64,000 nt of DNA from Flavobacteriaceae bacterium PS02293 (GCA_029960045.1 JASCOV010000001.1:62001-126000), one strand, 5' to 3'. Positions 36,139 through 45,112 are shown, counted from the first letter of the stretch. Numbers and translations are program-made. Notes: generated from the sequence alone by a model not told the origin.

Positions 36139-36456
36139 ATGGCAGTTGAAAACTTTGACGAAATCATAGAACGCTCAATTAAAATCCGAAAATTATACCA
36201 CGAATTGGAACTCAAACAAAACGGAAAAGTATGGACAATAGAACAAGATGCCTTGGGATTTTTGTCTGATGCAGGATTGGTTGGGAGAAATACGATGTCC
36301 CACGAGAAAACTTGGTCTAAGACAAACTCCGATTCAGATTTGGAACATAAACTTGCTGAGTCGATTTGGTGGATTATTAATCTTTCCGACAGAATGGACA
36401 TCGATATCAAAGTGGCGATGGAGAAATTCCTTACAAAAACTGAAAATTTATTTTAA
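36139..36456 (+). CDS. MazG-like small all-alpha protein
   Basis: The 105-residue helical protein resembles the MazG/all-alpha NTP pyrophosphatase superfamily. LEHKLAESIWWIINLSDRMDIDI aligns in style with the EELADVLWYLL...DRLGID half-site of these enzymes. The first acidic pair lies in LYHELELKQ. Such enzymes hydrolyse non-canonical or excess nucleoside triphosphates. It lies 39 bases upstream of the DNA glycosylase gene, which suggests a shared transcript with a clean-up role. The family call is tentative because the acidic motif is weak. Confidence 0.55.
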   Translation: MAVENFDEIIERSIKIRKLYHELELKQNGKVWTIEQDALGFLSDAGLVGRNTMSHEKTWSKTNSDSDLEHKLAESIWWIINLSDRMDIDIKVAMEKFLTKTENLF

Positions 36457-36495
36457 TCTAATACCCAAAACCTAACTTCTAACACCTATTCACAA

Positions 36496-37050
36496 ATGTC
36501 ATATTGCGCAGCCATAGAAACAATGCAACCCGAAGAAAGAAAAGCATTGCACAAAAATTACCACGACAACCATTACGGTTTTCCTATTCATAATGATGAT
36601 GAACTTTTCGGAAGATTAATTATGGAAATCAACCAAGCTGGACTCAGTTGGGAAACGATTTTGAAAAAAGAAGATTCTTTCCGAAAAGCTTACAGTAATT
36701 TCAGTATTGAGAAAATTGCAGCTTACACAGAAAAAGACCGTGAAAGATTATTGGCTGACGCAGGAATCATTAGAAATAAATTAAAAGTAAATGCAGCAAT
36801 AGAAAATGCTAAAACCATTTTGGAACTAAAGAAAGAATTTGGGTCGTTCGAAAAATGGCTGGAACATCATCATCCTAAAACTAAAGAAGAATGGGTGAAA
36901 CTTTTTAAGAAAACGTTCAAATTCACAGGTGGTGAAATTGTTGGAGAATTTTTGATGAGTATTGGCTTTCTGAAAGGTGCGCATTCTGAAAATTGTAAAA
37001 TCAATGAAAAGATTTTTGCAGCAAATCCTAAGTGGAAGGAGAATAAATAA
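36496..37050 (+). CDS. tag: DNA-3-methyladenine glycosylase I
   Basis: The 184-residue enzyme removes 3-methyladenine from DNA (base excision repair, cytoplasm). The signatures YHDNHYGFPIHNDDELFGRL and EINQAGLSWETILKK are clear. Zinc-binding residues typical of TagI appear at both ends: Cys4 near the start, and GAHSENC near the C-terminus supplying His and Cys. Normal length (about 185-195). It probably shares a transcript with the MazG-like gene. The next gene is separated by a palindrome cluster. Confidence 0.93.
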   Translation: MSYCAAIETMQPEERKALHKNYHDNHYGFPIHNDDELFGRLIMEINQAGLSWETILKKEDSFRKAYSNFSIEKIAAYTEKDRERLLADAGIIRNKLKVNAAIENAKTILELKKEFGSFEKWLEHHHPKTKEEWVKLFKKTFKFTGGEIVGEFLMSIGFLKGAHSENCKINEKIFAANPKWKENK

Positions 37051-37058
37051 ATTAAAAA

Positions 37059-37172
37059 CACTTCGACTCCGCTCAGTGTGACATCTCATACCAACTGAAA
37101 AGTTAAGCATTGTCAGTCTGAGCGGAGTCGAAGACTTTTTCAACATTGTCAGTCTGATGCTCTCGAAGAGTT
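37059..37172. repeat. Family A palindrome cluster (TCAGTCTGAG...CGAAGAC)
   Basis: Arms 37059-37083 and 37111-37135 are imperfect reverse complements of about 25 bases (ending CAGTGTGACA versus TGTCAGTCTG). A further half-copy, CTCTCGAAGAG after TGTCAGTCTGA, follows at about 37147-37172. The same core sequence occurs at 38653-38701, 39068-39112 and 57499-57576. Confidence 0.85.
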
Positions 37173-37209
37173 TCTTATTTCTCATTTTTTCAGTCTGAAA
37201 AATTCGCCT

Positions 37210-37217
37210 TAAATTTG
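37210..37217 (+). promoter_or_regulatory. Candidate -7 box for the pyrE-pyrF fusion
   Basis: TAAATTTG is an exact TAnnTTTG match 20 bases before the ATG at 37238. No TTG found at -33. Confidence 0.45.
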
Positions 37218-37237
37218 TAGAAATCTAAGAAAAGTAA

Positions 37238-38596
37238 ATGGAAAGTAAAAAAGAATTCTTCCTCGAGTGTTACAAGCTCGGGATTATCAAATTTGGACGT
37301 TTCACACTGAAAAGCGGAATTGAAAGTCCGTTCTATGTAGACCTTCGTCCGCTCGCTTCTGACCCAAAAATCCTGAAAAAACTTGCCAATTATCTTCTGG
37401 AAATGCTTCCGTTGGATAACTTTGATATTATCTGCGGTGTTCCTTACGCGGCACTTCCGATGGCGACTGCAATGTCTTTGGAAAGCTTTATTCCATTGAT
37501 TATCAAAAGAAAAGAAGCCAAATCTTACGGCACGAAAAAACTTATCGAAGGGATTTACGAAAAAGGACAGAACTGTCTTTTGGTAGAAGATGTTATTACA
37601 TCCGGAAAATCTCTTGTGGAGACGATTGATGAAGTAGAAAATGAAGGCATCAAAGTTTCTGACATCGTTGTGGTTTTGGATAGACAGCAAGGTGGAAAAG
37701 AGAAACTGGAAGCAAAAGGTTACAAAGTTCATTCGCTTTTCAACATTTCTGAAGTGGTTGAAATCTTGAGAGAAGTGAATTATATCGATGAAGATGAAGT
37801 GGCGAGAATTCAGGATTTTGTAAACGGAAATCAGGTTGTTTTCGAAGAGAAAAAACGATTGTCTTACGAGCAGAAATTAGAATCAGCGGAACATTCGTTT
37901 GCAAAGAAAATCCTTGAAATCGCTATTGAAAAAAGGTCAAACCTCATCGCTTCTGCAGATTTTATCACCACAAAAGAGTTATTAGATTTTGCTGATTTTG
38001 TAGGACCTCATATTGTTGCACTCAAAACTCATATTGATATTCTTAACGATTTTGATGCAGATGAAACCATTCTTCCATTAAAAGATTTGGCTACGAAACA
38101 TAACTTCCTATTGATGGAAGACCGGAAATTTGCTGACATTGGAAACACGCAGGAATTACAATTTTCTTACGGAACTTATAAGATTTCAAACTGGGCAGAT
38201 CTTGTGACATCTCACGTAATTGGTGGAAGTAAAAGTCTGGACTGTTTTATGAATGTTGGCGTTGTTGCAATCTTGGGAATGTCTTCTCAAGGAACTTTAA
38301 CAGATTCTCATTACCGTGAAGAAGCGATGAAAGTGATAGAAAGTCATCCAAATATCATCGGTTGTGTGGCTCAAAACAAAATATCAGACCAACTTCTACT
38401 TTTCACACCTGGCGTGAATCTGGGAGAAACTGGTGACGACAAAGGTCAACAATACAATTCTCCGGAACACGTTATCAAAAATTATGGAACCGATTTCATT
38501 ATTGTTGGGCGAGGTATTTATAAGTCCGAAGAACCGGAACAAGAGGCTTTGCGCTACAAAACCGAAGGCTGGAAAGCATATCAGGATTCTTTGTAG
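37238..38596 (+). CDS. pyrE-pyrF fusion: Bifunctional orotate phosphoribosyltransferase / OMP decarboxylase (UMP synthase-like fusion)
   Basis: The 452-residue protein joins the last two steps of UMP synthesis. Residues 1 to about 195 are an orotate phosphoribosyltransferase with the PRPP loop LLVEDVITSGKSL (114-126). Residues from about 210 on are an OMP decarboxylase with Lys263 (LKTHIDILND) and the Asp295/Lys297/Asp300 set in MEDRKFADIGNT. TPGV and IIVGRGIY complete the phosphate site. The order and the ADIGNT-type motif match the eukaryotic UMP synthase rather than common bacterial PyrF. No internal stop or frameshift occurs between domains. It is transcribed alone and ends in a hairpin. 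Confidence 0.95.
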   Translation: MESKKEFFLECYKLGIIKFGRFTLKSGIESPFYVDLRPLASDPKILKKLANYLLEMLPLDNFDIICGVPYAALPMATAMSLESFIPLIIKRKEAKSYGTKKLIEGIYEKGQNCLLVEDVITSGKSLVETIDEVENEGIKVSDIVVVLDRQQGGKEKLEAKGYKVHSLFNISEVVEILREVNYIDEDEVARIQDFVNGNQVVFEEKKRLSYEQKLESAEHSFAKKILEIAIEKRSNLIASADFITTKELLDFADFVGPHIVALKTHIDILNDFDADETILPLKDLATKHNFLLMEDRKFADIGNTQELQFSYGTYKISNWADLVTSHVIGGSKSLDCFMNVGVVAILGMSSQGTLTDSHYREEAMKVIESHPNIIGCVAQNKISDQLLLFTPGVNLGETGDDKGQQYNSPEHVIKNYGTDFIIVGRGIYKSEEPEQEALRYKTEGWKAYQDSL

Positions 38597-38617
38597 ATTA
38601 AAAAAAATATACTATTG

Positions 38618-38652
38618 AAGCCCCTTTATAGTTTGAAACTCTAAAGGGGTTT
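38618..38652. terminator. Terminator after the pyrE-pyrF fusion
   Basis: A strong GC-rich stem (CCCCTTTA with TAAAGGGG, about 38620-38632 with 38638-38649) precedes TTT. It abuts the left inverted repeat of the GIY-YIG unit. Confidence 0.7.
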
Positions 38653-38701
38653 AACGTTCACTGTCAGTCTGAGGCTCTCGAAGACATATAAAAACTCAAA
38701 A
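38653..38701. repeat. Left inverted repeat of the GIY-YIG unit (family A end)
   Basis: This 49-base stretch matches the reverse complement of 39068-39112 over its whole length, apart from one substitution (GGCTC/GGTTC) and a 4-base insertion. Its outer part shares the TGTCAGTCTGAG...CGAAGAC core with the family A palindromes. Confidence 0.9.
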
Positions 38702-38725
38702 ATCTTAAGATTTTTTCCTTATAAA

Positions 38726-39025
38726 TTACCGGTTCGGAAACTTTCTCTTGGATAGATTTGGTAATTTTTCCCATTCATTATTGATCACAGCTTCTTTTTT
38801 CTTTCTGCTCCAACCTTTTAGTTGCTTTTCAAAAGCAATTGCTTGATTAATATCATTAAATTCTGTATAAAACATAACCTCAACCGGACGTCTTGTATAG
38901 GTATAGGAATTCGGGTTTTGTCCATTTTGATGATATAGAAACCTTGCTTCCAGATCGTTCGTCACACCTGTATAATAGGTATTATCAGTACATAGCAAGA
39001 TGTAAACGTAGTATCTTTTCATCAT
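38726..39025 (-). CDS. GIY-YIG endonuclease-like protein inside an inverted-repeat unit
   Basis: The 99-residue protein is a minimal GIY-YIG domain. YYVYILLCTDNTYYTGVTND holds the two motifs (YVY and YTG), and Arg in DLEARFLYH is the catalytic arginine. The metal-binding glutamate is in AIAFEKQLKGWSRKKK. It belongs to the short UPF0213/YhbQ-like group, whose cellular role is unclear. The gene sits between two 45-49-base inverted repeats made of the same palindrome core that is scattered elsewhere in the window. This suggests that the nuclease is linked to the spread or maintenance of the repeats. Confidence 0.9.
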   Translation of the reverse strand: MMKRYYVYILLCTDNTYYTGVTNDLEARFLYHQNGQNPNSYTYTRRPVEVMFYTEFNDINQAIAFEKQLKGWSRKKKEAVINNEWEKLPNLSKRKFPNR

Positions 39026-39067
39026 TTTGTTTTATCCAAAGTTAATTAAAATTGGAAAAAGCAAAGC

Positions 39068-39112
39068 TTTTGAGTTTTTATATGTCTTCGAGAACCTCAG
39101 ACTGACAACGTT
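39068..39112. repeat. Right inverted repeat of the GIY-YIG unit
   Basis: Near-perfect reverse complement of 38653-38701. It starts 42 bases upstream of the GIY-YIG start codon and ends with the AACGTT terminus. I see no clear target-site duplication. Confidence 0.9.
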
Positions 39113-39168
39113 TATCATCAGAAAAAAACTTTAGTAATTATAAATCACTATTCATCAGAAAAAATTAG

Positions 39169-39176
39169 TAGTTTTG
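39169..39176 (+). promoter_or_regulatory. Candidate -7 box for the M1-like gene
   Basis: TAGTTTTG is an exact TAnnTTTG match 20 bases before the ATG at 39197. No TTG at -33. Confidence 0.4.
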
Positions 39177-39196
39177 ATAAGTACTGATTGTTCCCG

Positions 39197-42013
39197 ATGA
39201 AGCGTTTTTTTTGTGTTTTAGTTTTGTTATTTCTTAATTTCTTGGCAAACGCTCAGCAAGACAGTATTCGTCTGAACGTAAAACTGAATGATGATCAGAA
39301 ATCTATCTCAGTAAATCAGACTTTGGTTTATCATAATCCCCATCAGAAATCAATCAACCAAATTAAGCTTCTGAATTGGGTTTCAGCTTATCAAAAACGC
39401 AAAACACCACTTCTGAAAAGAAAGATTGAAGACCGAAAGAATGATCTTTACTTTGCAAAAGGCGATCAATTGGGGAAATTGGAAAGCCTGCAATATTCTC
39501 ACAACAACATCTCTTCCGAAATACTGAATACAAAACAGGAAAATATCTTCATTCCACTTTCTGAAGCCTTGAAGCCAGGCGAAAGTATCACAATCAATTT
39601 AAAGTATAAGATCAAACTTCCCGATGCTCGTTTTACTGGATATGGAATCAACACCAATCATATTATTCTAAAGTACTTTTTCCTTGTTCCGGAAACTTAT
39701 GAAAATGAAATTCAAAGTAATTCTTTCTATCGTGACACAGAAGAGACTGCAAATGCTGGTTCATTTTGGAAAGTGAATTTCGAAATTCCCCAATATTGGA
39801 AAATCTATTCTAATCTTACTCAAAATAATGATTATCAATTTGAAGGAGTTTCTCTTAATGATCCGGAATTTCAAATTTCAAAAGAAATCTATCCTGAATT
39901 TGCTCTCAATATTGACGGGCAAAACGTGAAAGTTGAATTAGGCTATCAAATTTCTGAATACCAACGACAGATATTAAATTCGGTTCTTACAAAACACCTT
40001 ACTTTCATAAAAACAAGAACCGGAAATATTCCAGAAAAGCTCTTCATCACAGAAAAATTTATGAAAAAAGAAGAGTTTATTGGCATTGATGATATCAAAT
40101 TCTGGAAGTTCAAATATCAAATGTTTACGGATTATGAAAAGACAGATTTGGATTATTTCAGTACCATTTCCAAGAAAGTGATGGATGAGTATTTCATAAC
40201 CAATAAAATGCACGATCATTGGCTGAAAAATGGTTTGAAGTCTTATCTTGAAATCCAGTATCTGAAGCAAAATTATCCAAATCATAAATTAATTGGAAAT
40301 CTGGCAGACAATGCAAGCTTCTTTGGAATCAAACCTTTGAAAATTTTCCACGCTTCAAAACTTAAATTGTCAGAGCGTTACGGATTGGCATACCATTACA
40401 TTTACACCCAGAATCTGGATCAAAAGATCACAACACCTTTTGATAAATTGAGTAATTTCAATACGACGACGATCAGCCAATTTGAAACGGGAAGCCTTCT
40501 CAATTATATTTCGGAGTATCAAGGAACAGATTCATTTGACAACTTTCTGAAGCAATATCTCTCTAAGAATTATAAGAATAAAGTGACCGGAGATAATTTC
40601 TTGAAAAGTCTGGAAAATCAAACCAATGGAAAATCAGATTTTCTGAGACAAATGATGTCTGAGAAGCACCGAATCAATTTTGATCTTAAAAACTTCAAAG
40701 AAAATAAAGAGGATTATGTGATCAATATTCATAAAAATAACAACCGCATCATTCCTTTAAAGATAGAAACAGAAAACAAAACGACTGATAAATCGACATA
40801 CTGGAAAGAAGGAAATAATCAGAAAAAAGATACAATCTCTATATCCACAGACAATGTTAGCAAGATCGTCTTGAATGATGATTATGTTTTTCCGGAAACC
40901 AATTTCAGAGATAATTATCTGTACACTAAAGGAATCTTTTCTAATATGAAGAAGATAAGATTCAAACTGATCAAAGACATTCAGAATCCTGAGTATAATG
41001 AGATTTTCCTCACGCCAAGGGTTACTTTCAATGCTTATGACAAAGTTCTTTTTGGGATGAACTTCAAGAATCAAGGTATTTTTGATCAGAAATTTGATTA
41101 CTCTGCGACTCCATATTACAGTTCGGGAACTGGTAAATTGACTGGTTCTGCAGCTTTAGGCTACTCTATTCTTCCACCAGATAGTTTCTTCAGAAGCTGG
41201 AATTTTTGGGTTTCGGGCTCCTATTTTCATTATGATAATGATTTGGCTTATAAACGTTTTGGCGCGTCAACCTCACTAAACTTCAATAAGAATCCGAGAA
41301 GTGCGATTGGCAGAAGTCTTTATTTTTCTTATAATTATTATGAAAGAGAACTTTCGCCGTTAAGAATTCTCAATAATGAATATTCCAAATACAACCTATG
41401 GAATGTGGGATACGCGTACTCTGACAACCGATTGATCCACGAACAATACATCAGTACCAACCTGCAATGGATGGAAGATTTCCAAAAAATTTCTGCAGAA
41501 GCTTTTTACCGTTGGGAATTTGCAAAAGACAAAAAAGTAAGTTTCCGTTGGTTTGCCGGTTACTTTATAAAGAATGATACAAAGAATAGCTTATTTAATT
41601 ATGGAATATCACGCGTTTCCAACTATTCTTTTTCTTACGGATTATTAGGACAGAGTGCAACTTCTGGCATTCTTTCACAACAATTTATTTTGGCTGAGGG
41701 TGGTTTCAAATCCTTCTTTAATACATCGGTAAATCAGTTTATCACGAGTCTTAATGTAGATACTCACGTTTGGAAATGGTTCAATCTCTATGCAGATGCA
41801 GGTGTTTATAAGAACAAAAACAGAGCAGCACAGTTCATTTGGGATTCTGGAATCAAAGTCAAAGTGATCCCTGATTTCTTGGAAGTTTATTTCCCTGTTG
41901 CCTCCAGTTTGGGCTTTGAACCTTCGTTTAATAATTATGCTTACAGGATTCGGTATACCTTGGTTCTGAATCTCGGGGCATTGATTAGTAATCTTAGACG
42001 AGGTGTTTTCTGA
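39197..42013 (+). CDS. M1-peptidase-like exported protein without zinc motif
   Basis: I chose the ATG at 39197 (938 residues) because it gives a clean signal peptide (MKRFFCVLVLLFLNFLANAQ); an upstream TTG adds only three residues. The N-terminal 250 residues look like the aminopeptidase N-type beta domain. Where M1 enzymes carry HExxH...E, this protein has only KMHDHWLKNGLKSYLEIQYL, with Asn in place of the glutamate, and no HExxH. The last 350 residues are strand-rich and end like an outer-membrane barrel (TLVLNLGALISNLRRGVF). It is probably a non-catalytic surface protein built on a peptidase scaffold. Function unknown. Confidence 0.75.
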   Translation: MKRFFCVLVLLFLNFLANAQQDSIRLNVKLNDDQKSISVNQTLVYHNPHQKSINQIKLLNWVSAYQKRKTPLLKRKIEDRKNDLYFAKGDQLGKLESLQYSHNNISSEILNTKQENIFIPLSEALKPGESITINLKYKIKLPDARFTGYGINTNHIILKYFFLVPETYENEIQSNSFYRDTEETANAGSFWKVNFEIPQYWKIYSNLTQNNDYQFEGVSLNDPEFQISKEIYPEFALNIDGQNVKVELGYQISEYQRQILNSVLTKHLTFIKTRTGNIPEKLFITEKFMKKEEFIGIDDIKFWKFKYQMFTDYEKTDLDYFSTISKKVMDEYFITNKMHDHWLKNGLKSYLEIQYLKQNYPNHKLIGNLADNASFFGIKPLKIFHASKLKLSERYGLAYHYIYTQNLDQKITTPFDKLSNFNTTTISQFETGSLLNYISEYQGTDSFDNFLKQYLSKNYKNKVTGDNFLKSLENQTNGKSDFLRQMMSEKHRINFDLKNFKENKEDYVINIHKNNNRIIPLKIETENKTTDKSTYWKEGNNQKKDTISISTDNVSKIVLNDDYVFPETNFRDNYLYTKGIFSNMKKIRFKLIKDIQNPEYNEIFLTPRVTFNAYDKVLFGMNFKNQGIFDQKFDYSATPYYSSGTGKLTGSAALGYSILPPDSFFRSWNFWVSGSYFHYDNDLAYKRFGASTSLNFNKNPRSAIGRSLYFSYNYYERELSPLRILNNEYSKYNLWNVGYAYSDNRLIHEQYISTNLQWMEDFQKISAEAFYRWEFAKDKKVSFRWFAGYFIKNDTKNSLFNYGISRVSNYSFSYGLLGQSATSGILSQQFILAEGGFKSFFNTSVNQFITSLNVDTHVWKWFNLYADAGVYKNKNRAAQFIWDSGIKVKVIPDFLEVYFPVASSLGFEPSFNNYAYRIRYTLVLNLGALISNLRRGVF

Positions 42014-42289
42014 GCAATGCTTTTTTTAATTATATATCAATAGATATTTAGTAAGATTTGATTTACAATGATTGTTTTATTTTTATTTACTTGTTTTGAG
42101 TATAGTTGATGTATTATTTATAATAATTTGAAGTTTTAGGTATAGATGGTTTAATAATATGTTCTCATTTTCTATTTTAAAGTAATTTATTTTATTTTTT
42201 TTTTGGCTAAATGCTTAATTGAAATTTAACCTGAGATTACTGATAAGGTAATATTCCAATGTTAGTTTTACGGCAAATCTATAAAAGAA

Positions 42290-45031
42290 ATGAAACGATT
42301 ATTACTAATTTGCCTGATGCTGATTTACTCAACATCCTCGGCACAGGAATTATTTCCTTACTTACAGGCACCTTCGCCTACATCTATTTATGTCAATTGG
42401 AAAACTGCAGGAAACGCAGAAACCATTGTAGAGTATGGGCTATCACAGAATCAATTAAATTCTACAAAAACAGGAACAAACAAAATCCTATCAGATACTG
42501 GTTATCCTGCCAATTATTACTATCATTCCGTGAAAATCGATGGTCTTGAAGCTAATACTAAATATTATTACAGAATCAAAACTGGTAATAGCATTTCTCA
42601 GGTTTATTCTTTCAGAACATTGCCTTTGCCGGGACAAGCTGCAACGGCTGATGGTCATCTTAGATTTTTGGTTTTAGGAGACAATCAGATGAAAAGTGTA
42701 CCTAGATTCGATTCTTTGGTATCTGCAGCAAAGCGTCAAATCGCAAAGAAATGGGGTTATGACAAAGATCCGTCAGATAACATTGCTATGACGGTGATGG
42801 TTGGAGATCAGGTAGATGTTGGAACACTAGATCATTATGAAAATGTCCACTTCTCAAAAAATAAAAAACTTTCGGGTTTCTTGCCCATCCAAACACTTGT
42901 AGGCAATCACGAAACTTACGGAACGTTAGGAATGCAGGCTTACTACGACCATTATATTTTGGATGATGTAAGCTATAAAGATATTTCTTCAGGGTCGGAA
43001 GCTTACTATGCGAGACAAGTCGGAAACACATTATTTATCGCTTTCGATACAGAGCATCCATCAAATGATCAGATTATTTGGCTTAATAAAATTTTGCCAC
43101 TTGCCAATCAGGATAGCACCGTTGAGTGGATTGTCTCTTTAGGACACAGACCTTATCAGGCGGAGCAATATGTTGGAGATATCTCAACCTGGATCAGAAA
43201 TACAGTAATGCCAATTATGAATACCAGTTCCAAGCATATTCTGCATATTGGTGCTCATCATCATTTGTATCACAGAGGTCAGTTGAAGAATTTCCCTACG
43301 TATCAGATTATTTCTGGTGGTGTTGCTTGGGATCAATATTGGGGAATGTCGTCTGAGCAGGATTTTGATGATGTTCAGAAAACGCTTTCCAATTGGATCT
43401 ATCAGATCATCGATGTAGATACGGTTAATAATACATTTGATGTTGAAGCTTATTCGATAGGAAGTGCATTCGAATGGAAAGACAATGTCTTGATGGACAG
43501 TTTTCACCACGCCAAAGGTAAAGCAGCGCCGCAAAAACCAACGATTTTGAATAATTATTCTGGGCAGGAATTAGAATTACCAATTACTATAGAAAGTTCT
43601 CCTTATCAATCGACTTCAAACGAGCTGTTGAACACGACAGAATTTTTACTTTCAAAAACACAGGATTTCAGTGTGGTAGAAAAAGATATCTACAGAGATT
43701 ATGAAAACCTATATGGTAAATTAGGTACCAGAACAGACGAGTCCAAAGATATTAATGCTGGCGTAGATATTACGAAAGCAACGATTGCGGTAGCGGGTTT
43801 GACCAATGGTGTTTATTATGTCAAAGTAAGACACCGAGACAGAAACCTGCAATGGTCTGTCTGGAGTGATGTAAAAACTTTCAAGATTATCAACAGCACC
43901 GTTCTGAATACTCAGATTATCCCTGATGCTACAGAATACGAACAGAACAAACCAATCAAAATAAGCTTTACAGACACACCTGGAAATGCAAAAGACTGGA
44001 TAGGAATTTATAAAAAAGGACAAAATCCGGGCTCAGCAAATCCTTCTCAGATCTGGAAATATACCAACGGACAAGTGAGCGGAAGTATGACCTTTACAAC
44101 TGGTTTGGCTACAAAAGGACAGTATTATGCCACATTAATGGTCAATGATGGTTACACTGAGATTGGAACTAGAAAACCATTCTATGTTGGACCTCCTGTA
44201 GCACTATCAACAGACCAAAATACCTATCCTGTAGCAGGAACCGTGAAATTAACTTATTCCAATGCACCGGCATTAACAAAAGATTGGGTAGGCGTTTACA
44301 AAGTAGGAACTACACCATCTGCTGTTACATCGCCGAAATGGGCTTACGTTACAGGAGCCGATGGAACTTACACTTTCAGTGGATTGCCAAAAGGATATTA
44401 TTATGCTCAATATTTTCTTGAAGATGGTTACACTGCAGTTGGTAACAAGATATTCTTCCAGATCGGAGATGATATTACTCAATTGATGATCAATAAAACG
44501 ATCTATAATCTGAATGAAAATATCATGGCAACCTGGACAGATTCTCCGGGAATTGTAAAAGACTGGTTGGGAATATACCATAAAAATGATAACCCGAATA
44601 TTGATCCATTGGTAAGCTATACTTATTTCAATGGAGTTGCCAATGGAAATACGGAAATTCCGGATGATAAATTGCCAACAGAACCAGGAAGTTATTTTAT
44701 CGTTATGTTTACGGATGATTCTTACAATGAAGTTTCAAACAGAGTAGAATTTGAAGTAGTCGGAGAAACACTTGGAGCAAATGAAAATTCTTCAGAAAAT
44801 GGTATTCAGGTTTATCCAAACCCTGTTAACAGCGGTGAGAGAACTTATATTAAAGCTAAATATCCGATAGAGAAGATCGATGTTTATGATATGACCGGAA
44901 GCTTATTTTACACTTCAAAAAATATCAATAACAATGCTACTTCTATTATCAATCAGAGTTTGCCAAAAGGTGTTTATGTTTTGAAAATATTCTCCAATAA
45001 ACTTTACACAGTCAAAATGATCGTGAAGTAA
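42290..45031 (+). CDS. Large secreted metallophosphoesterase with tandem beta-domains and T9SS sorting domain
   Basis: The 913-residue protein has a signal peptide (to SSAQ). A fibronectin-like N-terminal domain of the purple-acid-phosphatase type (VYVNWKT, YYRIKT) comes next. The calcineurin-like phosphoesterase domain has LVLGDNQMK, VGDQVDVG, VGNHETYG, SLGHRPYQ and GAHHHLYH. After a further beta-domain, three tandem units of about 90-95 residues follow, each with a KDWIGIY-type motif (KDWIGIYKKG, KDWVGVYKVG, KDWLGIYHKN). The last 80 residues are a T9SS type A sorting domain (IQVYPNPVNSG, LPKGVYVLKIF). Extracellular phosphate release is inferred. Confidence 0.9.
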   Translation: MKRLLLICLMLIYSTSSAQELFPYLQAPSPTSIYVNWKTAGNAETIVEYGLSQNQLNSTKTGTNKILSDTGYPANYYYHSVKIDGLEANTKYYYRIKTGNSISQVYSFRTLPLPGQAATADGHLRFLVLGDNQMKSVPRFDSLVSAAKRQIAKKWGYDKDPSDNIAMTVMVGDQVDVGTLDHYENVHFSKNKKLSGFLPIQTLVGNHETYGTLGMQAYYDHYILDDVSYKDISSGSEAYYARQVGNTLFIAFDTEHPSNDQIIWLNKILPLANQDSTVEWIVSLGHRPYQAEQYVGDISTWIRNTVMPIMNTSSKHILHIGAHHHLYHRGQLKNFPTYQIISGGVAWDQYWGMSSEQDFDDVQKTLSNWIYQIIDVDTVNNTFDVEAYSIGSAFEWKDNVLMDSFHHAKGKAAPQKPTILNNYSGQELELPITIESSPYQSTSNELLNTTEFLLSKTQDFSVVEKDIYRDYENLYGKLGTRTDESKDINAGVDITKATIAVAGLTNGVYYVKVRHRDRNLQWSVWSDVKTFKIINSTVLNTQIIPDATEYEQNKPIKISFTDTPGNAKDWIGIYKKGQNPGSANPSQIWKYTNGQVSGSMTFTTGLATKGQYYATLMVNDGYTEIGTRKPFYVGPPVALSTDQNTYPVAGTVKLTYSNAPALTKDWVGVYKVGTTPSAVTSPKWAYVTGADGTYTFSGLPKGYYYAQYFLEDGYTAVGNKIFFQIGDDITQLMINKTIYNLNENIMATWTDSPGIVKDWLGIYHKNDNPNIDPLVSYTYFNGVANGNTEIPDDKLPTEPGSYFIVMFTDDSYNEVSNRVEFEVVGETLGANENSSENGIQVYPNPVNSGERTYIKAKYPIEKIDVYDMTGSLFYTSKNINNNATSIINQSLPKGVYVLKIFSNKLYTVKMIVK

Positions 45032-45053
45032 AAATTAAAATCATCTTCAACAT

Positions 45054-45096
45054 AAAAAAAAACTCCTGAACAATTAAGTTCGGGAGTTTTTTATAT
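45054..45096. terminator. Bidirectional terminator between convergent genes
   Basis: An 11-bp stem with one G-T pair (45060-45070 with 45079-45089) is flanked by A- and T-runs, serving both the phosphoesterase and the convergent PLP-enzyme gene. Confidence 0.75.
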
Positions 45097-45112
45097 TTAT
45101 CAAAAACTAAAT

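Noticed and set aside
38653..39112. GIY-YIG unit as a group I intron with homing endonuclease
   Set aside because: It does not interrupt a gene and shows no intron-like core; it lies in an intergenic space after a terminator.
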